Both the position numbers and the translations under genes were made by a program. A stretch of 64,000 nt of DNA from Morella rubra. Lineage: Eukaryota; Streptophyta; Magnoliopsida; Fagales; Myricaceae. The stretch covers positions 7,165,947 through 7,229,946 of the forward strand of contig CM025849.1 of NCBI GenBank assembly GCA_003952965.2. Reading direction: 5' to 3'. Position 1 is the stretch's first letter; every line of letters starts with the position of its first letter. Below the pieces are notes generated by a model. That model made no database searches, was not told where the DNA came from, and was given only the letters and a program-made list of their open reading frames with translations. Of this stretch, positions 31,455-42,600 are shown one piece after another.

Positions 31455-31615
31455 GAATTTAATTGGAAAAAGTAATACTATACTACAAGAGTAATGATAC
31501 CATTAGGTATGATCTAGGAATGGCTCTATATAAAGTAAGGCCTAAATTGGCAAATTTAATTGACTGTTTCAATTTTTATCTTCAAGTTTCATTGGTCCGG
31601 TTATATCTCAAGAAG
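31455..31615 (+). repeat. Module M2, copy 4 (partial)
   Basis: AAGTAATACTATACTACAAG, GGCTCTATATAAAGTA, CCTAAATTGGCAAATTTAATTG and TTTTATCTTCAAG match 6235-6365. The LINE part is not present after it. Confidence 0.7.
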
Positions 31616-32100
31616 TTTTTTAAAATTTTTCGAGGAACTTTATTGGTGTTAATTTTTAGTAGGTTTCTTTTAAGAGGTAACCAACCTTTTTTTGTTTTTA
31701 AGGAAAGATTCTTGACATAGTATTTGTTTATAAATTTTAATAAAATTTTGTTAAAATTTTATGTTGGTGTTAAAAAAGAGATGTATTGGAATTGGTGAAT
31801 GAGTGATAAAAGTAAAAGTAAAATTTTAAAATATATTTGATAAAAGTAAAATTTTTAAAATTTTTTAAATTTTAAGCTAAACACTATGTAAAAAAAACAA
31901 AAACTTAGTCGGCTTACTACTATTATATTGTTTTTTTTTCAAAATTTTTTTAAAATTTTGTTAAAATTTTGTGCTGGTATTAATACCGAAAGATAAAAAT
32001 AAAAGTAAAATTTTGATGTATGTGTAATAAAAATAAAATTTTATTAAAATTTTATCAAATTTTATAATCGAAAGCGTTTTATCATCTTTCCGAACACTAC
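31616..32100. other. AT-rich region before QOR5
   Basis: Repeated AAAATTTTGTTAAAATTTTAT-like words; possibly a decayed MITE. No gene. Confidence 0.5.
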
Positions 32101-32360
32101 GGCGTAGGTTTAGGTGGCTTGTAAGGGTAATTTTGGGGGATAAAAAAACCTCTAATTACGTAGTTCAAACGGCCTATTTTTGTCATTCGCTGCACCGTCT
32201 ACCACCCCTTATCAGAGACTTCACCGGCTGCGTAAAGCCATTGCTAGATTTTCGAGGACAAGACTCTTACACTTTAGACCGTTTCTTTGTCTCTCGGTCC
32301 CAACTATCTGTCTCTACACACTCAAAAAGAGACGCGCAATCAACTTTCTTGTATACGAGT
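32101..32360 (+). promoter_or_regulatory. Promoter and 5'UTR region of QOR5
   Basis: Homologous to 39180-39640 before psi-QOR6 (GCGTAAAGCCATTGCTAG, TTTAGACCG, GTCTCTCGGTCCCAACT, ACACTCAAAAAGAGACG). It is unrelated in detail to the QOR2/QOR4 promoters. I see no clear TATA box. Confidence 0.55.
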
Positions 32361-35300
32361 ATGGCTGGAAAGCTTATGCATGCAGTTCAGTACTATGGCT
32401 ACGGTGGAGGACCTGCTGGTTTGAAGGTTATTTCTATCCCCCCCCCCCCCCCCCCTCCAACCCCCTTTTTGAATATTAATGTGTGAATTTCGTTATCTGG
32501 GTCATATTAGATCTGTAGTTCTAAGATAATTTCTGTTGTTTTTCTTTTTTGGTTGTATCCAACACCTTGTGCTTAATTTTGAAGTTCTGATTTTTGTTTG
32601 AAAAAGCAATGGAATTGGCTAGGCAGACTGTAGTATGGGGTCTGGACTGAAGACCCATTTGACCGATGTATGTTGTTTGTGTTTTTTATGGTTCCAATTT
32701 CTTTCGTCTCGTGCGCTATGTTGAAATCAAAATATTTAGGCTGAGGTCTTTTACTAAAAAAACAAAAAAGTGAGGAATTGGGATGTGTGTTGGTGGTCAC
32801 TATTTCTTTTTTTAATTGGTTATTGAGGGCTTAGTCGTGGTTTTGTTTGTATGTATTAGCAATTGACTACTATTTTTCCCTTGGAACTTTATCATTGAAA
32901 TGCCGTTTCACTTATGGTGCAAATTGAAGATTAGTTCTCTCCTTGGCAAAGGGGATCCCCTTTGGGAATCCCCCTAGTAGGTTTGGCCAGACCACATATT
33001 ATAAAGGTTGATTATGAGGGCCAAAACGATGTTGCTTGCATAACGATATGGTAATTTGGTGATTACAGTGATAGAGCAATTATAGCTACCATCTTGTATC
33101 TTAAATTGCTTTTCTGCTCTTCTATTTGTTACATGGTGTCTACTGCTACCTGAATTTGATTAGTCTTTTTGGGTCGTAACCCGCCTCAACAGCCTATTGA
33201 AGGTGGGTAAAAGTGTTTTCTTGTTTATTATCTCCAGGTGTTAGTCACCAATTGTGGGGTTTGACTGATCTTCTGATGATTCGTTTTGCTTTCTTTTTTG
33301 TCTCCCTCATGGAGCATCAGTTTTATTTGTTTATTGACTGAACTCTAGTGTCTACTGATTCTCTTGTAAGATGGTTGCCTAGGGGCCTCATGATTCATGT
33401 TTCTAGTATGGACAAGCGAGCATACAGACTCCATAATAACATGGACTTTATAAAAATAAGTTGGACTAAAATAGATTCCTCTTATGGAGTTTCTCCATGC
33501 AGAAATTTTGCAACGAGGAAGAAGAGAGTAACATTCCAAAAGTTTCAAGGTTCAGTTGAATGGTTAAAAAAACTGATCTTTGGTTGTGTATCTGTGAATA
33601 TATTGCTAGCATTTGCTGTTGCTTTGCAGATAAGTCATTGGAAATATATTAGTGCACCTGTAACTGCTTATTAAAGATTAATCCATGTCATGTTTATTTC
33701 AGCATGTTGAAGTTCCAGTTCCCACTCCGAGAAAGGATGAGCTGTTGCTAAAACTAGAAGCAACTACTCTAAATCCAATTGATTGGAAAATTCAGAAAGG
33801 CATCCTTCGGCCTTTTCTCCCTCGCAAGTTTCCTCACATACCTGGTAATTCTTTATGGTTTTGTTTACTTTAGCTGAACCTTTTGTGACCCCTTGTTTGA
33901 CATAGGGGTTGTGTTTTATTACATATATGTCACTGAATCCTTTGAAACCATGGTAAGCCATATTTCCAATTTGGATCTTTGACCATTGTATTAAAGTCTG
34001 CAGGAGTCGATTTTTTACAAATAGTGACAGACTACTTTTTAGTGCATTAGCATGGCGGATTGATCTGTGGATGCTTGGATGAATATAAATAGGATCTGGA
34101 TGATCCTTTAGTGGTCATTTGTTTGTTGCTTCAAAGATGCATTTACATGTTTCTTGACTACCACAAGTGTGCATAGGAATCTATGCTATGATAGCATTGA
34201 CATTAGTTGAGAATGTGCGTTGTTACACCTTTTTTTTTTGGGTAATTTAAAAAATAACTGCCTGGGTTTTTTTGATATTTTAAAAAGCTGCCTAGGTTTG
34301 TAGAATTGATATATTGCTGTTTGGGATTACGCCACACTTGCAAAATCACTCATTCCGTCACATTTTCATTCAGGTTTCTAACATAATTGATAACATGGCA
34401 TGCCAAGTGTCAATATATGGTCATATGACATGTCACATGTATAAAAGATAAATAAAAATTATAATACATGCTACATTATCAATTCTGTTAGAAATCTAGA
34501 TCGAAATGCAACAGAGGGAGTGATAGTTCAAGTGTGATTAAAACTCAGGCAGTGATTTGTCAATTTTAGAAACCTAGGCATGTATTTAAAATCCCATAAA
34601 AACTACAGGCAGTAATTTTAAAATTTTCCTCTTTTTCTTTGTCTTTGCAGATTGTTTTCATAAGTAAAAACATACATTTGTGTACATGTAAAAATTTATA
34701 CGTGTTTTTGTGTTTATATAAACATATATGGATGGTTTGGAGCCTGTTACTTATCCTTCTGTCGCACTCAAGTGGCCTGAGGATATGGAACTTTGAGAGG
34801 AATAACTGATATTGTAAACATTATTCATGCATTACCGATTGATTACGACATGCTAAACATCAAATATAAATGGTATTAGAACATTGACACATGGGTGGTT
34901 CAATGATATCTGCTGAGGTGAATTTCTTGCTGGTGGTTGTCTCGGAAATTTTTGGGAATTGTTCCATTTCTCCCGCTTGGCTTAACATATCATTTGCTGG
35001 AAAAGGTACTGATGTGGCAGGAGAGGTTGTAGAGGTTGGACCAGGGGTCAAAAGCTTCAAAGCTGGTGACAAAGTTGTAGCTAAGATTAGCCATGCTGTG
35101 AGTACTCAGGCCTATTCTTTTAGTTTTATAGTTCCCTACCATCTTGTTCTGAGGAAGCATGTTTATATGATCAAGATTTGACAAATGATTTGAGTATTCC
35201 TACGTTGCCTGGGCAGTTTTTGTTTCCTTCCTTACTTTTTATTTCTCCTTTTCCCAACTTCTGTTGATTGGTTGAAAAATTAACTGTTGGAAGAAATATA

Positions 35301-36761
35301 CAACCAACATCTTCTCAGAAAAGTGGTATAGTAGTAGCTCCCCTCCTTCCCTCCAGTGACTGGAGCAGTTTGGATTAGTTGAAAGTTGAGTGCTTTGTAA
35401 TATTAAGAAGTTCACTCCATGCTGTCATTTTGTTGAAATATCAGAGTATCTCGGAAATTAACTTGCCTATTTGCTTTCTCCTAGACTCGAGTTGGTGCTA
35501 CATAACATTGAAAGGACTGTGGGAAGCAATATGGTGGTTTGGTGAATTTTGAAGTAGTTGGATATGCATACTGCAGGACAACAAAATTTAAAGTGAAATA
35601 TCGCTATTTTATTAATTAAGATACTAAATTTGTTAATATGTGCATAAAATACGATAGCTGCGAGTTACGCTTTTTGGTGTACCAGAATGTAAGTCTTAAT
35701 TAGCACATTTATAATCAAGTGGTTCTTGATCAGTTCCCTGGGGTAGCAGTGCATTCTGGCAACTCCTCTACGTAACATAAGTTGATCTAGGCATTCCTCG
35801 AGTGTGTTCTGCTTTCAAAAGCTATTTCTGAATTTGGTGTTCATTTTGTGCTCATCCAGCAGTTTCCTTGCCTCATTCATAACCTCCACATTTGATATTC
35901 AATCCTTGCCAAGTATGTTGCGGCATGATTTTTTGCATGAGGTTGTACAATTGCATTTAATAAATCTAGAAGCTAGTTATTGGATGTTCCAGGCTGTGAT
36001 TATACTCGAGACATTAGTAATTGATAGATCCTGCACTGTTCTCTATCTGTTGTCTTATTATACATTAACAGGAAGGAGGTGGACTTGCTGAGTTTGCTGT
36101 GTCCAAAGAGAATCTGACAGTGTCTAGGCCACCTCAAGTTTCAGCAGCTGAAGCTGCAGCCTTACCCGTTTCTGGTCTCACGGCTCACCAGGCTCTCACC
36201 CAAGGTGGCGGTATCAAGCTTGATGGAAGTGGGCAGCAGGCAAACATTTTGGTCACTGCCGCCTCAGGCGGTGTGGGTCACTACGCAGTTCAATTGGCAA
36301 AGCTTGGAAACACACATGTGACTGCCACCTGCGGGGCCCGCAACATTGACTTTGTCAAGCAGTTAGGGGCTGATGAGGTTCTCGACTACAAGACCCCGGA
36401 AGGGGCAGCTCTGAACAGTCCATCTGGTCGGAAGTATGATGTTGTGGTACACTGTGCAACAGGCATTCCTTGGTCAACATTTGAGCCTAATCTGAGTCCA
36501 AATGGGAAGGTCTTAGATTTAACTCCCAGCCCAAGTGGCATAGCAACTTCTGTTCTAAAGAGACTTACCTTCTCCAAGAAGCAGCTCTTGCCATTACTAT
36601 TAAATGCCAAGGCTGAGAACCTGGATTATCTTGTTAAGTTGGTGAAGGAAGGAAAACTCAAGACTGTGATCGACTCAAAGCATCCCCTGAGCAAGGCCGA
36701 AGATGCGTGGTCTAAGAGTATTGATGGCCATGCCACTGGGAAGATCATCGTGGAGCCTTGA
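32361..36761 (+). CDS. CEQORH: QOR5: chloroplast-envelope quinone oxidoreductase homologue, canonical copy
   Basis: Intact gene. Exons are 32361-32426, 33703-33844, 35006-35097 and 36072-36761 (stop TGA). All introns are GT/AG, and the CDS is 990 bp, 329 aa, collinear with Arabidopsis ceQORH as I recall it. It begins MAGKLMHAVQYYGYGGGPAG. The N-terminal GroES-like part includes NPIDWKIQKG, then TDVAGEVVEVGPGVKSFKAGDKVVA. In the Rossmann part, AASGGVGHYAVQLAK (163-177) satisfies the zeta-crystallin/QOR signature. CGARN (187-191) and DYKTPEGAAL (205-214) keep the residues expected near the NADPH phosphate. The family enzyme reduces alpha,beta-unsaturated carbonyls from lipid peroxidation at the inner plastid envelope. 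Introns 1-3 are long (1276, 1161, 974 bp), and intron 2 carries a MITE. It is the best candidate for the ancestral, housekeeping copy. Confidence 0.96.
34240..34629. mobile_element. ~390-bp MITE with ~150-bp inverted repeats in QOR5 intron 2
   Basis: The left arm (GGTAATTTAAAAAATAACTG, GCTGCCTAGGTTTG, CAGGTTTCTAACATAATTG) is mirrored by the right arm ending TTTTAAAATTTTCC at 34629. The matching place in psi-QOR6 intron 2 (about 41635) lacks it, going from TTGTTACAC through a C run to CATACATT. This gives presence/absence evidence of insertion after the QOR5/QOR6 duplication. Long arms suggest a MULE type. Target duplications are obscured by the T-rich flanks. Confidence 0.82.
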
Positions 36762-37324
36762 GTGGCAAGTGATATGCTTGGGGATTGTATCTGGGTCATG
36801 TTACTCGTATATATGATGAAATCTGTGTATATGCATCTATATGGGTCGTTTGGCATGATATTGTAATCATAAACATCATGCAGATTTTTTTTTTTTTTTT
36901 TTTTGGCCATGACTTAATGCATGTTTCTGGGCACTGTGGCTTATGATAGCAAAAGTGTTTGTGAACTCTCGTTTTTTGTACTTGCAAAAAATTGGCTATG
37001 TTTGGCTTGATTTTAAAAACGTTTTTTTTTAAAATTTAAAAAATAAAAAAAAAAGTAAGTTTTTTTTTAAAAAAAGTATTTCAATTTTTTCAATAAATTT
37101 TTTTAATCTAATTATTAATCTCAATTTAAGAAATAGTAACCAAAAAATTCATAATGATTTTTATCATTATAATTTTTTATCTAAATATATTTTTTACTCT
37201 CACATATTTTTAAGAGAATAAATTTATAAAATTTACCCTCAGAATAAATTTAAAAAATTTTTGATCTGAGCATAAAACCCATCACATTAACGTCTCAGAC
37301 TAAAGGGACTATATAACAATTGAC
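36762..37324 (+). other. QOR5 3' flank
   Basis: 3'UTR and downstream DNA, with ATTGTATCTGGGTCATG and a 20-base T run near 36886-36904. A weakly similar stretch follows psi-QOR6. From about 37000 it is AT-rich low-complexity sequence. No gene. Confidence 0.55.
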
Positions 37325-38600
37325 CTTGAAGCCTCAGTCCAAATGGTTGGGGGTTCGGTTAATATGCTGTGCTTTATGGTGCTGAGCTGTGCTGATGGAT
37401 GGCAAGGATCTAAAGTTGGAGATCTGACATTCCAGCTAAGAACACCTCATTTAAAAAGTTGAGACCCGTTTTGAAGTTCTCCCGACCCGTTTGCGGCTGA
37501 CCCACGATTGAAGCTCCTCATCGTCCCAAAGGGTGCGAACTCCGACTTGAACCAAGGCAGAGTAGAGGTGATCTGTAAAGTTCTTGCAGGTTTCCTCACC
37601 TCTGAAACTTATAAAGACATCGTGATTCCAGTGAAGTTTGGAAGACGATACAAGGGTTTGAGCAGCCATACAAAATGAGATGCTTGTTGGTTGAGTTTAA
37701 CTGGATTGAAAAAGAGACTACTTCTCTTAGTTAACAGATCGGGTGTAACTACAACAACGCAGGAAACAAATATTTAATTAACAGATCCGGTGTAACAGAC
37801 CCACTTCGCTTCATCGTTGCCCAGCTCGCCCTTGAATCTTCCCCTGATTCTATCTGTAGGCTGTTATGGATTCTTTGTTCAGATCAGAATAAATGAAACT
37901 ATTAAGATCTTACCAAACAAGAAGCATTGCAAATCTCTAAGATGTTTGGCAATTTACAACACAACTGAGAAGAATTTGCGATGATTAATGATTGAATCCA
38001 CAGTTCATCGCAACGTGGAACTACCTTTAATTTGATTGCCCCTTTTGAAGATCTTTCTAAATCCAATATATTCGTAATACGAATCCCAATCGCGAAACTT
38101 GTATTGGATTGGCAGAACACAAGAAGGCTCAGGAGCAGTAACCGACAAACGTAACAACCAAACTCAAGTTAACCCACAACGGGTTGTTCTGTTCAGCATC
38201 CACACAAAAACTACGTACTCTAGATTTGTCCTGTAGCTTAAAACAAGTACAATCTTGATGGATGGGATATTGCCCAGTGCCTACTTTTGTGGACATCACT
38301 AGAAGATTAGAGGCACAATGCGACAACTCAACAAAAATGAAGAGAACGGAGCTGGGTGACGATTCTCCAGATCTGAAATAGCGAAATGGCGCTGGCTTCG
38401 CGTGTTTTGGATTTTCAAACCGGGTCATCTCTACACAAGTCGGGTCTACAGTGGCATGTGTCTTAGCTTTTTTTTAAATGACGTGTTCTTATCTGGAGCG
38501 ACAGATCTCTAATTTTAGATCCTCACCTTCCATCAGCACTGCTCAGCACCATAGGTCTCAGCATATTAACCGAACCCGTTGGTTGGGGCCTCACACAACC
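37325..38600. mobile_element. Inverted-repeat element carrying a resistance-gene fragment
   Basis: Left arm (about 37335-37456) and right arm (about 38466-38590) are inverted copies. Both contain GGTTCGGTTAATATGCTG, GGTGCTGAGC, GTGCTGATGGA, GAGATCTG and AAGAACAC in the same order when the right arm is read backwards. The 1-kb inside is unlike the flanks and includes a TIR-domain coding fragment on the - strand. It resembles a gene-capturing DNA transposon (Pack-MULE style). I could not fix the exact ends or target duplications, so the superfamily is not proven. Confidence 0.72.
37451..37669 (-). pseudogene. TIR-domain fragment of a TIR-NBS-LRR resistance gene
   Basis: It starts MAAQTLVSSS and has the signature start of plant TIR domains (HDVFISFRGEETCKNFTDHLY, then SALVQVGVRTLWDDEEL), TIR motif 1 being clear. 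After about 52 residues it turns into unrelated sequence and stops. The catalytic Glu region, NB-ARC and LRRs are missing. Its 3' end runs into the left inverted repeat of the enclosing element. Family proteins are usually 900 or more residues, so this is a captured scrap, possibly transcribed, not a working receptor. Confidence 0.87.
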
Positions 38601-39037
38601 GGGTTATAAGACCCAAAATGTAGACCCGATTCTAATAAAAAACAACGCCGGTTTCGGTCGTCGGAGGAGGGGTGGTTCACCTTGCTCCCACTTCCCGGAA
38701 GGAGCATCCATACCAGCAAAGAGGACTACACGCGAGGTGGTTCTCGGCAAAAATTGGCAGAGGGACGAGCTGAAGGCCGTCGGGATCTGCGCGCGCTGGC
38801 ATGGCGAGTGGGATCACACGCGCCGTCCCTGTGCTGCTAGACGCCGTCTTCATTGTAGATCTTGAAGCGGTTCCTGTGGTGCTTGTTCGCCAGAGATCGC
38901 CTGAACGTGTAGGCCGTCGCTCGTTCCTTCCGGACACCAAACCTTACCGAAATGAAATTTTAAAAAGGCCAAGCGGAAAAGGGGAAAAAAAAAAGAGAGT
39001 AAACAAAACAGCCTCTGGACGGCGGTGGCCGGCCAGG
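38601..39037. other. Stretch without a recognised gene
   Basis: GC-richer than its surroundings near 38640-38930. Open frames on both strands are unconvincing. No family recognised. Confidence 0.5.
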
Positions 39038-39640
39038 AGTTGGGCGGAGACGGGAGGAGCCGTAGCCCAGATGAGATTATTGTGAGGCACGGAAACGATC
39101 AGGCGCAAAGGGGAAGGGGAAAAGCCTGAAGAGAAAATAGACCGTCTCCCTCTAGACTTTTTCAAACGGCGATTTTTCTTCTTGGCCCTATACATGACTT
39201 CAACCGCAGCGTAAAGCCGTGCTAGATTTTCGAGAAGACGCGTACTATTTAGACCGGTTCTCTGTCTCTCTGTCCCAACTCTCTTTCTACACACACGAAG
39301 AGACGTACACCGTCAACATTTGTTGTCTGCGAGTATGGTTGGTCGGAGACGAGAGGAGCCGTAGCCCAGGTGAGATTATTGTGAGGGAGGGAAACGATCA
39401 TGCGCAAAGGGAAAGGGGAAAAGCCTAAAGAGAAAATAGACGGTCTCCCTCTAGACTTTTCGAACGGCGATTTTTCTTCTTGGCAAGTTGTTCCCATCCA
39501 CGACTTCAACCACAGCGTAATGCCGTACTAGATTTTCGAGAAGACACGTACTATTTAGACCGGTTCTCTGTCTCTCTGTCCCAACTTTGTTTCTACACAC
39601 ACAAAGAGACGTACACCGTCAACTTTTGTTGTCTGCGAGT
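39038..39640 (+). promoter_or_regulatory. Duplicated promoter/5'UTR (two ~305-bp copies) of psi-QOR6
   Basis: Two direct copies, about 39038-39338 and 39339-39645, share GGAGACG(A/G)GAGGAGCCGTAG, AGATTATTGTGAGG, GTCTCCCTCTAGACTTTT, GCGATTTTTCTTCTTGGC, TTTCGAGAAGACACGTACT and TTTAGACCGGTTCTCTGTC. The first copy includes the gene's own start codon (39335), followed in frame by only nine codons before TAG at 39362-39364. A transcript starting in copy one would carry this short upstream ORF. Confidence 0.8.
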
Positions 39641-42600
39641 ATGGCTGGAAAGCTTATGGATGCCGTTCAGTACTCTCGCCATGGTGAAGGATCTGCTGGT
39701 TTGAAGGTTATTTTCTATTTCCCCTTTTTTGTTTTTCTATGTTACTGTGTGAATTTCGTATTCTGGGTTATCTGAAATCTTAGTTCCAAGAATATTTATG
39801 TTGTTTCTCTTTTTTTGTTGTAGCTAACAACTTGTGCTTAATTTTGAAGTTCTAACTTTTGTTTGGGAAAACAACGAAATTGGCCGGGCAGACTGTAGTA
39901 TGGAGTCTGGATCAAAGACCCATTTATTGTTTGTTTTCTTATGCTTTCAAAATTCTTATGGTTCGTGATATATGTTGAAATCAAAACATTTATGGAGGGC
40001 TTAGTCTTCGTTTTGTTTTGTTTTTGTTTTTTACACTAGTCTTCGTTTTGTTTGTCCATACTAGCAATTGACTACGATTTTTACTTTGAACTTTATCATT
40101 GAAAAAGACGCTTCACTGATGGTTGAAATTGAAGACTAATTCTCTCCTTGCAAAAGGGGATCCCCTTTGGGAATTCCCCGTAGTAGGCTTGGCCGGACCA
40201 CTTACCATAAAGGTGGATTATCGAGGGCTAAAAGGATGTTGCTTGTATAACAGTGTGGTAATTGGGTGATTACAGTGATGGAGCGATTATAGCTGTCATT
40301 TTGTATGTTAAATTGATGCACGTGTATAAGATGTATTTTATCCATTATTTTCTGTAAGTTGAAACATGTTCTCTTATGTATCACTGTTGTTACCGAATTT
40401 CAAATTACTGTTTCCTGCAGCATATATCAACATTACTTATTCCTATTACGCTTCGCTTTCTTTTCTTTTGGTGGCTTTTTCATTTTTCCTTTCCCTTCAT
40501 TCTTTTCTGCTGTTGTATTCCTCACATTGTTTCTAAGCTAACCTGAATTTCATTTCTCTTTTGGGTTTTAACCTGAACTCTTTTGTCTATTGACGGTTAT
40601 TATCTTCAGGTGTTAGTCTCCATTGTGGGGTTTGACTGGTCTTCTGTTGATGCGTTTTGCTTTCTTCTCTTTTCTTCCTCATGGAGCATCAATTTTTATT
40701 TGTTTTTGTACTGAACTCTGGTGCCTACTGATTGCCCTATAAGATGGTTGCCTACTGGCCTCAGGATTCATGTGTCTAGTATTGACAAGCAAGCATACAG
40801 ACTCCATGATAACATGAACTTGATAAAAAATAAAGTCACCACCATAAATAGATCTCTCTTATGAAGTTTCTCCATGCTGAGATTTTCAACGAGGAAGTGA
40901 GTAACATTCCAAAAGTTTCGAAGTTCAGTTAAATGGTTAAAAAAGTCTAATTTTGGGCTGTCTGTCTGTGAATATTTTACTAGCATTTGCTGTTTGCTTT
41001 GCAGATAAATCATTGGAAATATATTGGCGCACTGTACCTTCTTATTAAAGATTATTTCATGTTTTCTCATGTTTATTGCAGCATGGTCATGTTCCGGTTC
41101 CCACTCCGAAAAAGGATGAGCTGTTGCTAAAAGTAGAAGCAACTAGTCTAAATCCAGTTGATTGGAAAATTCAGAAAGGCATGGTACCGTTTTTGCCTCG
41201 CAAGTTTCCTCACATACCTGGTAATTTTTAATTGTTTTTTGTTTACATTAACGGAACTTTTTGTGGCCCCTTCTTTTACATAGGGGTTGTGTTTTATCAC
41301 ATATATCTCACTGGTCTTGTGAAACCAAGGTATGCCATCTGTCCAATTTGTATCTTCAATCAATATATTGAAGCCTGGAGCAGTTGATTTTTGACGGAGT
41401 TGCAGACTATGTTTTAGGGCACTATCATGACGGAACATCGAACTTGATCTGTAGATGCTTTGTTGAAGTTAAATAGGATCCGGATGCTTCCTTAGTCGTC
41501 ATTTGTCTGTAGTTTCAAAGATGCCTGTACATGTTTCTGGACTACCACAAATGCAAGTAGAAATCAACAGAAAATTCTTGCAGCAGTATGCTATGATAGC
41601 ATTGACATTAGTTGAGAACATGCATTGTTACACTTTCCCCCCCCCCCCCCCCCCCCCCCTCATACATTGTTTTTATATGTAACCACATACATGTGGGGGT
41701 GGCTGTGTAAATGTTTACATGTTTTTGTGTGGATAAACATATATGGATCGGTGGGACCGTGTGACTTGCCGTTCTGTTGCCCTCCAGTGGCCTGAGGATA
41801 TGTTTGAGAGGAAGAACAGATATGGTAAACATCATTCATGCATTACCCATTGAGTTAGGACATGCTAAACATCAAATTACTACATTGACAAATGGGTAGT
41901 TCAATGATATCTGCTGAGCTGAATTTCTTGGTGGCGGTTGTGTTTTGTAAATTCTTGGGAATTGTTCCATTTCTCCCTTTTGGCTTAACATATCATTTGC
42001 TGGAAAAGGTACTGATGTGGCAGGAGAGGTTGTAGAGGTTGGATCGGGGGTCAAAAGCTTCAAAGCTGGTGACAAAGTCGTAGCTTACCTTACCCTTGCT
42101 GTGAGTTCTCATGCTGATCCTTTAGTTTTGTAGTTTCCTACCATTAATTTCAGAATTCCTTGTGTTTGCTCTGAGGAAGCATGTTATGATCAGGCTTTGG
42201 GAAATGATTAGTTTCCTACCCTGGCAATGGAAAGGTTTTTTTTTCCTTACTTTCTTTTTTCCAATGTTCCCAATTTTTTGTGTTGATTGGTTGAAAAATT
42301 CACTTTTGGAAGAAATATACAGTCGGACATCTTCTCAGAAAAGTTTTATCATGGTAGCTCCCCTCTTCCCCTCCGCTGACTGGGGCAGTTTTGACAAATC
42401 TAAGTTAATTGAGTGCATTGTGATATTTAGAAGTTCATTCCATGCTGTAATTTTGTTGAAATATCGAGAGAGTATATCAAAAAATTAACTTGCCTATTTG
42501 CTTTCTCTTAGACTCAACTTGGTGCTATATAACATTGAAAGGACTATGTGAGAAACATTAATCGTGATATGGTGGCTTGGCGAATTTTGATGTGGTCGGA

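Noticed and set aside
39801-41040. Independent small genes in the long introns of QOR5 and psi-QOR6
   Set aside because: Open frames there are not conserved between the two aligned introns.
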